In this document: positions 18,493 through 25,551 of the stretch, one piece after another | Numbering within the stretch: position 1 is the stretch's first letter | Layout: each line of letters starts with the position of its first letter | Assembly: GCF_016820515.1 (NCBI RefSeq) | Contig: NZ_JADHDV010000005.1 | Coordinates: forward strand, 124,001 to 188,000 | DNA: 64,000 nucleotides | Direction: 5' to 3' | DNA from: Pseudoxanthomonas beigongshangi | Lineage (GTDB): Bacteria; Pseudomonadota; Gammaproteobacteria; Xanthomonadales; Xanthomonadaceae | Position numbers and translations under genes: made by a program | The notes under the pieces: model-generated | Told to the model about the DNA's origin: nothing | Seen by the model: the letters and a program-made list of their open reading frames with translations, nothing else | Database searches by the model: none

Positions 18493-19239
18493 ATGAAACG
18501 TTGGCTGGCAGGGGGATGGACGGTGCTCGCGCTCGCTTCGCTGGCGCAGGTGCCGGCGAACGCGCAGGACGGGAAGGAAACGAGCGCGCGGGCGGCCGCT
18601 TCACCGGCCGTGGCGCCAAGCGCGCCCTTGAACCCGGAACAGGTCGCCTCGGTTCCGCTCAGGCAGGCGCTGACCGACTGGCCGCAACTGGCGCGCTACC
18701 GCGAGGACAACGCGGCGCTGCCGCCACCGGCACCCGGCGAACAGCGCGTGGTGTTCTACGGCGACTCGATCACCGATGGCTGGGGACGCGTGGACGGCAC
18801 CGTGTTCTTTCCCGGCAAGCCCTACGTCAATCGCGGCATCTCCGGGCAGACCACCGCGCAGATGCTGGTGCGGTTCCGCCAGGATGTAATCGCCCTGAAG
18901 CCGGCCGTCGTCGTCATCCTCGCCGGCACCAACGACATCGCCGGCAACACCGGCCCGGCCACGCTGGACATGATCGAGGACAACCTGCGCTCGATGGCCG
19001 AACTGGCGCGCGCCAACGGCATCCGCGTCGTGCTGGCCTCGGTGCTGCCGGTCAGCGACTATCCGTGGCAACCGGGCCTGCATCCGGCCGGCAAGGTCCG
19101 CGATCTCAACGCCTGGATGCGTGGCTACGCGCGCGACACCGGCGCGGTCTACCTCGACTATCACGGCGCGATGAGCAATGCCGAAGGTGGACTGGACGCC
19201 CGCCTGGCGGCGGACGGCGTGCATCCGACTCTTCTGTGA
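18493..19239 (+). CDS. SGNH/GDSL hydrolase, C-terminally truncated
   Basis: A 248-residue exported SGNH esterase (signal peptide MKRWLAGG..ANAQ). Catalytic blocks are GDSITDGWG (Ser), NRGISGQTTAQML (Gly), VVVILAGTNDIAGN (Asn) and ADGVHP (Asp/His) near residue 243. The protein stops at LL* three residues after the catalytic HP. Homologues continue for about 25-30 more residues (typically a helix beginning NxxGYxxM). Sequence after the stop is AT-richer and unrelated, so the 3' end seems to have been replaced. Whether the protein is active is uncertain: the catalytic residues remain but the last helix is lost. It may be a recent pseudogene. Confidence 0.72.
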   Translation: MKRWLAGGWTVLALASLAQVPANAQDGKETSARAAASPAVAPSAPLNPEQVASVPLRQALTDWPQLARYREDNAALPPPAPGEQRVVFYGDSITDGWGRVDGTVFFPGKPYVNRGISGQTTAQMLVRFRQDVIALKPAVVVILAGTNDIAGNTGPATLDMIEDNLRSMAELARANGIRVVLASVLPVSDYPWQPGLHPAGKVRDLNAWMRGYARDTGAVYLDYHGAMSNAEGGLDARLAADGVHPTLL

Positions 19240-19285
19240 GTTCAGGCGGCTCCAGCTAGAGCGACAGCAGATTTTTCTGAACTCA
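19237..19285. repeat. inverted repeat at the end of the truncated SGNH gene
   Basis: TGAGTTCAG at 19237-19245 and CTGAACTCA at 19277-19285 are perfect 9-base inverted repeats, and the left copy begins inside the stop codon of the truncated gene. The intervening 31 bases contain ATTTTT and are AT-rich compared with the surrounding coding DNA. This could be a small insertion scar or a hairpin. No flanking target duplication is visible. Confidence 0.5.
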
Positions 19286-19326
19286 GATACGCGGGAAACC
19301 CGATGTTTGATTACGGCACCCAAAGG

Positions 19327-20733
19327 TCAGGCAAACAGACCGTCGCTGGCGACCAGCACTTCACTGCGCTCGGCCGCCTTTTCCACCGCCGCGCGCAGCA
19401 TCGCCGGCGCCACGTAGGTGCGGTGCACGCGGTCAATCAGGGCCAGGTAGACGTGGCCGAACGGGTTGCTGCAACGGACGCGGGTGCCGAGGCTGATGTC
19501 GATGCGATCGTCGGACACGATCCGCACACCCACGCAGGAGCGGAATACCAGATGGCGATCGTCCGCGCCCAGCACCACTTCGGCGAGGCGGTCGCCCTGT
19601 ATCACCTGCTGCGCCAGCACCGGGAAGCGATCCAGGAACAACCGATCACGCTGCGGCGACAGCAGCGATGACACCGGGCAGCCCAGCGGCGAGGTGCGCA
19701 GCCGCAGCGGCCTGACCAGCACGTTGCGCAGTGTCATCAGCGCGCTGACGCCCGCGGGCCGATGCTGCAGGAAACCGTCCAGCACGTCGGCCAGCACCCG
19801 CGACGCGCGCAGGCCCATGAATCCCTCTCCACGCACGCTCAGCACGAAGGTGTCCTGATGGTGGAATTCACCCGCGAGTTCCTCGCGCAGCAGCGAGTGC
19901 GGGAGAGGTTCCGCCAGCGCGCTCACGCGCGGACCGCGTCCGGCGATGTAGCCGCGCGCATGCCGCCAGCGGGATATCGCGCCGCGCAGGTTGCCCAGCA
20001 CACCACGCACCCGCGCGCACAGGCGTTGCCGGGAACTGCCGGGCGCGGCGTCGAAGGCCAGCGCGACGGTGGGAATGGCGGCGGCGTCCGGCATGTCTTC
20101 CAGCAACGCAAGCACCGCATCCGGCAGCAGCTCTGTCAGCGAAGCGAGGTTGGCGTCGCCGCTGAGCACGCGATCGCGTTCGGCCTGCGGCAAGGGACCA
20201 CCCAGTTCGTCGGTGTGGCAGGACAGCGCGAAGAACACCGGGTGGGTGGAACCGGCGTGCGGCGCGGCGAACTGATGCCAGGCGCCGTCGCCGAAGCGGA
20301 CGGTGAACAGGCTGTCCGGCGGCAGCCGCACATGGTGCAGCGCGTCGATGAAGCTGTGCGGATCGGCGGCGATCTGCGCGTCGGAGGCGGTGGAGAAGCG
20401 CAGCAGCGCGCCCGCGCTGCCGGTGACCGCGGTGAAAACCCGGTGGCCGGCGTGGCGGTGGAAGGGATGGCCCTGCGGACCCACCGCGAAGGTATAGAGC
20501 GCGGTGGCGTCGCCCTTGTCGAAATCGGTACCGGCCAGCTTGGTCGAGGGTTCGTCGAGTTCGTCGATGAAATGGGGATGGGCGCGCTGGCGCGCGGTGG
20601 CTTCGGCATACATGCGGTCACCGGCGCCGTGACCGAGCTGCGCGATCAGGAACACCTCCACCGGAAGTCCTCCCGTGCGCGAGCGGATGCGCGCATGGGG
20701 AAAGGTGGCGACCGGTTCGGTGGTGCTGGCCAT
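19327..20733 (-). CDS. cupin-like domain fused to DUF2867
   Basis: A 468-residue protein, unsignalled. Residues about 75-180 look like a cupin: GPQGHPFHRHAGHRVFTAVTGSAG gives an H-x-H metal pair (His92, His94), with His153 in DGAWHQF as a third candidate. From about residue 260 the protein continues with a DUF2867-like region (HHQDTFVLSVRGEGFMGLRASRVLADVL, then FPVLAQQVIQGDRLAEVVLGADDRHLVFRSCVGV, ending NPFGHVYLALIDRVHRTYVAPAMLRAAV). The reaction is unknown; DUF2867 proteins are START-like in fold, so ligand binding is likely. It is the second gene of an operon with the ArsR regulator (36 bases apart), whose operator lies upstream. It is probably expressed when a small molecule or metal releases ArsR. 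Confidence 0.78.
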   Translation of the reverse strand: MASTTEPVATFPHARIRSRTGGLPVEVFLIAQLGHGAGDRMYAEATARQRAHPHFIDELDEPSTKLAGTDFDKGDATALYTFAVGPQGHPFHRHAGHRVFTAVTGSAGALLRFSTASDAQIAADPHSFIDALHHVRLPPDSLFTVRFGDGAWHQFAAPHAGSTHPVFFALSCHTDELGGPLPQAERDRVLSGDANLASLTELLPDAVLALLEDMPDAAAIPTVALAFDAAPGSSRQRLCARVRGVLGNLRGAISRWRHARGYIAGRGPRVSALAEPLPHSLLREELAGEFHHQDTFVLSVRGEGFMGLRASRVLADVLDGFLQHRPAGVSALMTLRNVLVRPLRLRTSPLGCPVSSLLSPQRDRLFLDRFPVLAQQVIQGDRLAEVVLGADDRHLVFRSCVGVRIVSDDRIDISLGTRVRCSNPFGHVYLALIDRVHRTYVAPAMLRAAVEKAAERSEVLVASDGLFA

Positions 20734-20769
20734 GGTGTGGAATCCTGTCGTGCTGCGGGCGAGGGGAAC

Positions 20770-21084
20770 TCAGCGGGCCTTGGCGGTGCGCCGGCGCGCT
20801 TCGCGTTTTAGCGGCCCGGCGGTGGGGCAGATCTCGAAGGCGAAGCCGGTGAGGGTATTGACCAGGCTGTCCGGCACCAGCCGGTAGAACACGTACTGGC
20901 CTCGCCGCTCGCTGCTGACCAGCCCGGCGTTCTCGAGTACCGACAGATGCCGCGAGATGGCCGGGGCGCTCATCTCGAAGCGCTCGGCAATCTCGCCGGC
21001 GGTCAGTTCCTGCGCGGACAGGTAGGCGAGGATTTCCCGGCGGGGGCGGGAAGCCAGCGCTTCGAAGATGCGGTCGACGGCCAT
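20770..21084 (-). CDS. ArsR/SmtB family regulator (SdpR-like)
   Basis: A 104-residue winged-helix repressor: AVDRIFEALASRPRREILAYLSAQELTAGEIAERFEMSAPAISRHLSVLENAGLVSSERRGQYVFYRLVPDSL, the normal ArsR helix-turn-helix and wing. The usual metal-site cysteines (CVC in the alpha-3 helix) are absent. One lone cysteine remains in EICPTAGP, so a metal may not be the signal. The C-terminus is rich in Arg/Lys. A perfect 11-base inverted repeat lies immediately upstream of its start, so autoregulation is highly likely. It forms an operon with the cupin-DUF2867 gene. Confidence 0.88.
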   Translation of the reverse strand: MAVDRIFEALASRPRREILAYLSAQELTAGEIAERFEMSAPAISRHLSVLENAGLVSSERRGQYVFYRLVPDSLVNTLTGFAFEICPTAGPLKREARRRTAKAR

Positions 21085-21090
21085 GTAATG

Positions 21091-21145
21091 ATTTAACCAA
21101 TTAACGTATTGGTTAAATATCGGGCGCGCCCACCGGCATTGTCAA
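21091..21145 (-). promoter_or_regulatory. promoter and operator of the ArsR/cupin-DUF2867 operon
   Basis: Reading on the minus strand: a -35 TTGACA (21140-21145), 18 bases, then a -10-like GATATT (21116-21121). Immediately downstream is a perfect inverted repeat, ATTTAACCAAT-6-ATTGGTTAAAT (21091-21101 and 21108-21118). The repeat overlaps the -10 and ends 6 bases from the ArsR ATG. A dimer bound here would block polymerase, as is normal for ArsR-type repressors. Confidence 0.85.
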
Positions 21146-21206
21146 GCCCGCTCCCGGCCGTTGGTCGGAATGCAGGCGCGGCGGTGCTCCCTCCCTGAAA
21201 TGCAAA

Positions 21207-21230
21207 CCCCCTCTCCGGGAGGGAGAGGGG
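21207..21230. repeat. C-tract/G-tract palindrome
   Basis: CCCCCTCTCC-GGGA-GGGAGAGGGG forms a 10-base stem between the ArsR operon and the PPIase gene. It resembles the element at 4035-4062 and may be the same intergenic repeat class. Confidence 0.5.
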
Positions 21231-21267
21231 CCGTCGGCCGGCGGCGCGAGCCGGCGCCGGAGAAACG

Positions 21268-22182
21268 TCAGCCCTGCTTCGGTGCGCGCACCGGCAGCGG
21301 CACGTTGCACAGGTCGATGTGGCCGGCCGGCCGCACGTACCAGGCATCGCGGCGGTTGCGGCGCGCCTCGGTGGCGTCGGCGAAGGTCTTCGAATCGGTG
21401 CGCAGCAGCTGCAGCGCGGTGCGCTCGGCTTCCGGCACGTCGCTGGCGAGGCGGATCGCCTTGATCGGCGTGTAGTCGGCGGGCTTGTCGTACATGCCCA
21501 TCGGATCCGGGCCGCGCTTGATCACGCTCAGCAGTTCCATCCCCTTCACCACCCGGCCGACCACGGTGATGTTGCGGTCCAACTGGCGCGGCGACTGGCC
21601 GATCACCACGTACAGTTCGGTGGCGTTGCTGCTGTCCGGCGCGGTGTCGCGGCCGGCGCCGAGGGTGCCGTAGCAATGCGCCATCCAGGCCTGGCCGGTG
21701 GCCGGATCGCGTCCGGCCTGGAAGCCGTCGACGAAACCGACCTGCGGCGCCCAGCCGTCGGCGTCGGGCAGGCGATCGAAGCGCAGCCCTTCGGCCTTGC
21801 GCTCGAACTCCGCCGGCAGCTTGGCCTTGGCGCTGCCGATCGACTTGCGCTTGGCTTCGTCCTCGGTCGGATCACCGAACTGCACCACCCAGTTGTCCTG
21901 CGAGCGGTAGATGTTGAGGCCGTTCCAGAAGCCCTCGTGCGCCAGCGTGCGGATGTTGCCGACATGCTCGGGCGCGAATGCCGGCGCCAGCTCGATGATC
22001 ACCCGGCCGCTTTCCAGCTCCATGTACAGCGTGTTGGCCGGATCCAGGGTCCGCCAGTCGCCGGCCGGCGACGCGTCGAGGATTTCCTGGGCGCTGCGGT
22101 ACTTGGCCGGTTCGGCGGCCGACAGCGGCAGGGCGGCGGCCAGCGCCACGGCGGAGGCCAGCAGGGTGGTGCGCAGGGACAT
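21268..22182 (-). CDS. exported cyclophilin-type peptidyl-prolyl isomerase
   Basis: A 304-residue periplasmic protein: signal peptide of 22 residues ([17 protein letters not shown]), then a cyclophilin fold. Recognised parts are [53 protein letters not shown] near residues 53-110, [35 protein letters not shown] near 200-245, and a C-terminal extension with [54 protein letters not shown]. The core is longer than E. coli PpiA because of inserts, which fits the variant cyclophilins of Xanthomonadaceae. The role is proline isomerisation in envelope protein folding. Start is ATG 22182; a longer in-frame ATG at 22224 lacks a signal-like sequence. Confidence 0.82.
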   Translation of the reverse strand: MSLRTTLLASAVALAAALPLSAAEPAKYRSAQEILDASPAGDWRTLDPANTLYMELESGRVIIELAPAFAPEHVGNIRTLAHEGFWNGLNIYRSQDNWVVQFGDPTEDEAKRKSIGSAKAKLPAEFERKAEGLRFDRLPDADGWAPQVGFVDGFQAGRDPATGQAWMAHCYGTLGAGRDTAPDSSNATELYVVIGQSPRQLDRNITVVGRVVKGMELLSVIKRGPDPMGMYDKPADYTPIKAIRLASDVPEAERTALQLLRTDSKTFADATEARRNRRDAWYVRPAGHIDLCNVPLPVRAPKQG

Positions 22183-22248
22183 GGGCGATGCGTTCCGGTG
22201 ATGGGATGGCCGGATTCTACGCACAGTCGGCGCTTCGTCGCGCGCGGC

Positions 22249-22521
22249 CTACTTGAAGTAGCTGCGCAGCATGCCGGCCAGGGCCTCGGCTTCGGCCTGC
22301 CGGGTGCCGGCGTCGTCTTCGGCGACGAGGTGCTCGTGCAGGTGATCGTCGAGCAGGGCCAGCATCAGCGATTGCGCCGCGCCGCGCACGGCGGCCGCCT
22401 GGGTCAATACCGCGAGGCAGTCGGTGCTTTCGGCGATGGCCTTGTCGAGCGCTTCCACCTGCCCCTTGAGGCGACGGACGCGGGTCTGCAGGCGGCTGCG
22501 ATCACGGCTGATATGCGACAT
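22249..22521 (-). CDS. dmeR: RcnR/CsoR-family metal-sensing repressor, DmeR-like
   Basis: A 90-residue all-helical DUF156 protein. The four residues that bind Ni/Co in RcnR are all here at the expected numbers: His3, Cys35, His60 and His64. FrmR and CsoR differ at positions 3 or 64, so this is an RcnR-type nickel/cobalt sensor by pattern. It is divergent from a DmeF-type exporter, and the palindrome TATACCCCCGGGGGGTATA between them is a typical operator of this family. With metal bound, the repressor should release the promoter and allow efflux. Confidence 0.88.
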   Translation of the reverse strand: MSHISRDRSRLQTRVRRLKGQVEALDKAIAESTDCLAVLTQAAAVRGAAQSLMLALLDDHLHEHLVAEDDAGTRQAEAEALAGMLRSYFK

Positions 22522-22529
22522 GGAACGAA

Positions 22530-22548
22530 TATACCCCCGGGGGGTATA
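22530..22548. promoter_or_regulatory. operator between dmeR and dmeF
   Basis: TATACCCCCGGGGGGTATA is a 19-base palindrome with one odd central base, the form expected for RcnR/CsoR-family repressors (AT flanks around G/C tracts). It lies 8 bases before the dmeR start and 36 before the dmeF start, so one site could control both directions. Confidence 0.85.
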
Positions 22549-22584
22549 GAATGCGAGTGCTTCCCTCGTCCCCATTCCGCCACC

Positions 22585-23604
22585 ATGACCCTGTCAGCCG
22601 CCGCCGCCGCCCGTCGCCACGAACACGTCTTCGATGAAGGCAACCCGCTGGCCGAACGCAACACCCGCCGCGCGGTGCTGTTGACCGCGGCGATGATGGT
22701 GGTGGAGATCGCCGGCGGCTGGTACTTCAACTCGATGGCGCTGCTGGCCGATGGCTGGCACATGAGTTCGCACGCGCTGGCGCTGGGACTGTCGGTGTTC
22801 GCCTACCGGTTCGCGCGCCGCCATGCGCAGGACCACCGCTTCGCGTTCGGCACCTGGAAGGTTGAAGTGCTGGGGGGCTACACCAGTGCGATCCTGCTGC
22901 TCGGCGTGGCCGCGCTGATGGCGATCCAGTCGGTCGAACGCCTGATCCATCCGGTGGCGATCCATTACCGCGAGGCCATCGTCATCGCGGTCGTCGGCCT
23001 GGGCGTGAACCTGCTCTGCGCCTGGTGGCTGAAAGACGGACACGCGCACCACCACCACGGGCATGCTCATGCGCACGATCACGGGGATCACCATCACGGT
23101 CACGCTGGACATCACCACGCAGCGCGCGCGCATGACGGGCACTCCCATGGCCACCACGTGCATCCCGGCCATCACGATCTGAATCTGCGCGCCGCCTACC
23201 TGCACGTCGTCGCCGATGCCGCCACCTCGGTGCTGGCGATCGTCGCGCTGGCGGCGGGCTGGATCTGGGGCGCGCGCTGGATGGATTCGGTGATGGGACT
23301 GATCGGATCGGCGCTGGTGCTGAGCTGGGCCTGGGGCCTGCTGCGCGCGAGTGGGCGGGTGCTGCTGGACGCGGAGATGGATGCGCCGGTGGTGGAGGAG
23401 ATCCGCGAGGTGATCGCGGCCGAACCCGATACCGAAATCACCGACCTGCATGTCTGGCGGGTTGGCCGGGACAAGTACGCCTGCGAGGTGGCGCTGGTCG
23501 CCGCGCGGCCGCATTCGCCGGATCACTACCGGCGTGCGTTGCAGGTGCACGAGGAACTGGTCCACGTCACCGTCGAGGTGCATGAGGCGCATCCGCCGGG
23601 TTGA
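22585..23604 (+). CDS. dmeF: DmeF-type cation diffusion facilitator (Co/Ni efflux)
   Basis: A 339-residue inner-membrane CDF with six helices. Helix 2 reads LLADGWHMSSHALALGLSVFAYRFAR, the DmeF form of the metal-site motif. The loop between helices 4 and 5 (residues about 152-200) is a run of histidines (roughly 25 in 50 residues, DGHAHHHHGHAHAHDHG-type). Helix 5 has HVVADAATSVLAIVAL. A C-terminal cytoplasmic domain follows (EIREVIAAEPDTEITDLHVWRVGRDKYACEVALVAA). The DmeRF pair exports Co2+ and Ni2+ in alpha- and gammaproteobacteria. Expression is probably set by the divergent dmeR and the palindrome between them. Confidence 0.9.
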   Translation: MTLSAAAAARRHEHVFDEGNPLAERNTRRAVLLTAAMMVVEIAGGWYFNSMALLADGWHMSSHALALGLSVFAYRFARRHAQDHRFAFGTWKVEVLGGYTSAILLLGVAALMAIQSVERLIHPVAIHYREAIVIAVVGLGVNLLCAWWLKDGHAHHHHGHAHAHDHGDHHHGHAGHHHAARAHDGHSHGHHVHPGHHDLNLRAAYLHVVADAATSVLAIVALAAGWIWGARWMDSVMGLIGSALVLSWAWGLLRASGRVLLDAEMDAPVVEEIREVIAAEPDTEITDLHVWRVGRDKYACEVALVAARPHSPDHYRRALQVHEELVHVTVEVHEAHPPG

Positions 23605-23710
23605 GGGAGGCGGGGCACGCCGGCGCCAGGTATTCCCCTGATCGCGCGTCTCAACCGGCGCGACCGCGCTGCGGACAATCGGCCTCCACGCGACGACGGG
23701 GACATGGCCG

Positions 23711-24052
23711 ATGCAGGATCGATGGGATTGGAGTGTGGCGCGGGCCTACGCGCCGACGGCGGCGGCGCTGGCCGCCGCGTTCGTGGCTTCGCTGGCGGTA
23801 TCGCAGGCGCGGGCGCAACCCGTGTCGGCCGCCACGCCGGCCGGCTGGGACTGGACGCCCTATGCGCTGTTCGTCCTGGCCGGGGCGCTGGGGCTCTGGA
23901 CGACCGCCCGCCTGTGGAGGACGCGGCGGACCGCCGATCTGCTGTGCCGCTGTGGCGGGCTGCTGGGCCCGGAGCGCCCGGGACGCGGCGGGGAACTGCG
24001 CTGCGTCTGCCGCGCCTGCGGCCGGAGCTGGCGGCGCCGCGGCCGCGTTTGA
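23711..24052 (+). CDS. small membrane protein with C-terminal zinc-ribbon-like cysteines
   Basis: A 113-residue protein with two hydrophobic segments (residues 13-35 and 50-67), each followed by basic residues. It ends with CRCGGLLGPERPGRGGELRCVCRACGRSW, a CxC-x16-CxCxxC cysteine pattern like a small zinc ribbon. The stop is immediately followed by the PadR gene's upstream region. Other frames in this segment have open reading too, so existence is plausible but not certain. No family is recognised; a membrane-tethered redox or RNA-binding ribbon is speculation. Confidence 0.5.
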   Translation: MQDRWDWSVARAYAPTAAALAAAFVASLAVSQARAQPVSAATPAGWDWTPYALFVLAGALGLWTTARLWRTRRTADLLCRCGGLLGPERPGRGGELRCVCRACGRSWRRRGRV

Positions 24053-24129
24053 ACGACGTCATCACCGCTGCCGGCCACGCGGATGCTTGCTGGCCGGGTG
24101 GTGAGGCCGGTCATCCGGCCCAGTGACTA

Positions 24130-24148
24130 ATAGCACATTCGCTATAGT
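24130..24148 (+). promoter_or_regulatory. possible PadR promoter and dyad
   Basis: ATAGC-6-GCTAT (24130-24134 and 24141-24145) is a small dyad, and TATAGT at 24143-24148 is a good -10. A third ATAGC follows at 24160. The dyad overlaps the -10, so autoregulation by the PadR protein just downstream is possible. No good -35 was seen. Confidence 0.35.
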
Positions 24149-24198
24149 CAACTTCGCAATAGCATCGTCTCCACGCTAGTCCCCCGGAGACCGCCAAG

Positions 24199-24561
24199 GT
24201 GGAAGCCGATACCTACCTGAAGAAGTTCCAGAAGGAGCTGAGCGCCGGTACGGTGTCGCTCGCCCTGCTGGCCGTGCTGGCCCAGGCCGGCGAACCGATG
24301 TACGGCTACCTGATCGCCAAGCAGCTCGAACGCGTCGGCGACGGTGTGCTCAGCGGCAAGCAGAGCGCGCTGTATCCGGTGCTGCGCAACCTGGAGGGCG
24401 CCGGCCTGCTCGACAGCTTCGTCGAGCCTTCCATCGCCGGTCCGCCGCGACGCTACTACCGCATCACCGAGGCAGGGCGGGAGACCCTGCAGACCTGGGC
24501 GGCCGCCTGGCGCGCCACCCGTGATTCCGTCGATTCCGTCCTGTCGGGGATAACCGCATGA
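24199..24561 (+). CDS. PadR family transcriptional regulator
   Basis: A 120-residue PadR-N winged helix with GTG start: TVSLALLAVLAQAGEPMYGYLIAKQLERVGDGVLSGKQSALYPVLRNLEGAGLLDSFVEP, the wording of PadR (YGYxI with LYPxLxxLExxGLL). A short C-terminal helix follows. It overlaps the downstream gene by 4 bases (ATGA). A PadR followed by a HAAS-domain membrane protein is a common bacterial pair controlling envelope or antibiotic responses, so the partner is likely its target. Confidence 0.9.
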   Translation: MEADTYLKKFQKELSAGTVSLALLAVLAQAGEPMYGYLIAKQLERVGDGVLSGKQSALYPVLRNLEGAGLLDSFVEPSIAGPPRRYYRITEAGRETLQTWAAAWRATRDSVDSVLSGITA

Positions 24562-25469
24562 ACACCACCACCACGCCGCGTCTTCCCACTTCCATCCCCG
24601 AATACCTGGAGCAGTTGCGGGCCGCGCTGGCCGGCGCGGATCCGGCGCTGATCCAGGACGCCCTGTACGACGCCGAGGAGTACCTGCGTTCGGAACTGGC
24701 CGAGCAAGCCGGCAAGAGCGAGGCCGAGGTGATCGCCTCGGTGGCCGGCAGCTACGGCGCACCCGAGGAGGTCGCCGACATCTATCGCGAGACCGAAGTG
24801 ACGGTGACCCGCGCGCTCAAGCCGCCGGCGCCGCCGAAGCGCCGCTCGGCGATTGGACGCTTCTTCGGCGTGGCGGCGGATCCGCGCACCTATGGCGCGC
24901 TGTTCTACATGCTGCTGTCGCTGGCGACCGGCGTCTTCTACTTCACCTGGGTGGTCACCGGTGCCAGCCTGTCGGTCGGCCTGCTGATCCTGATCATCGG
25001 CATCCCGCTGCTGATGCTGTTCCTGGCCTCGGTGCGGGTGCTGTCACTGGTGGAGGGCCGCATCGTCGAAGCGCTGCTGGGCGAACGCATGCCGCGCCGA
25101 CCGCTGTACACCCAGCGCGACAAGCCCTGGCTGACCCGGATCAAGGAGATGTTCACCGACGGCGGCACCTGGACGGCGATGCTGTACTTCCTGCTGATGC
25201 AACCGCTGGGCGTGCTGTACTTCAGCGTGGCGGTGACCCTGCTGAGCCTGTCGCTGGGCCTGGCCGCCGCGCCGCTGGCGCTACTGCTGCCGCACGCCGG
25301 CATCTGGTTCGACGACTGGAGCCTGGCCTACGACGCGCCCTGGCTGCTGCCCTTCGTCTGCGCGTCCGGCGTGCTGCTGCTGTTCGCCACCCTGCATCTG
25401 GCGCGCGGCGTGGGCAAGGTGCACGGCTGGCTCGCCAAGCAGTTGCTGGTGCGCACGCCGGTGGTGTGA
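24558..25469 (+). CDS. HAAS-domain sensor membrane protein
   Basis: A 303-residue protein overlapping PadR. Residues 13-80 form a helical HAAS-like domain (PTSIPEYLEQLRAALAGADPALIQDALYDAEEYLRSELAEQAGKSEAEVIASVAGSYGAPEEVADIY). The remainder has four or five membrane helices in the putative sensor domain pattern: YMLLSLATGVFYFTWVVTGASLSVGLLILIIGIPLLMLFLASVRVLSLVEGRIVEALLGERMPRR, then a repeat of this at YFLLMQPLGVLYFSVAVTLLSLSLGLAAAPLALLL. Function is probably signal input to or from PadR. A terminator follows directly. Confidence 0.82.
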   Translation: MNTTTTPRLPTSIPEYLEQLRAALAGADPALIQDALYDAEEYLRSELAEQAGKSEAEVIASVAGSYGAPEEVADIYRETEVTVTRALKPPAPPKRRSAIGRFFGVAADPRTYGALFYMLLSLATGVFYFTWVVTGASLSVGLLILIIGIPLLMLFLASVRVLSLVEGRIVEALLGERMPRRPLYTQRDKPWLTRIKEMFTDGGTWTAMLYFLLMQPLGVLYFSVAVTLLSLSLGLAAAPLALLLPHAGIWFDDWSLAYDAPWLLPFVCASGVLLLFATLHLARGVGKVHGWLAKQLLVRTPVV

Positions 25470-25501
25470 GCCCACCCGGTTCCTGCCGCAAATGCAGAAA
25501 G

Positions 25502-25529
25502 GGGCCCGCATCGCGCGGGCCCTTTTTTT
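25502..25529 (+). terminator. intrinsic terminator
   Basis: GGGCCCGC / GCGCGGGCCC hairpin followed by seven T residues. It ends the PadR-HAAS operon and may also work for the convergent prolyl oligopeptidase gene on the minus strand. Confidence 0.9.
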
Positions 25530-25551
25530 CGGTCGAATGCGGCGCGCGCTG

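Noticed and set aside
18493-19239. Frameshift as explanation for the short SGNH protein
   Set aside because: None of the three frames after 19239 continues with the expected family C-terminus, so the missing part is replaced and not just out of frame.
19237-19285. Integron attC site or IS terminal repeat
   Set aside because: The repeat lacks the R/L core boxes of attC, there is no integrase or transposase, and no target duplication.
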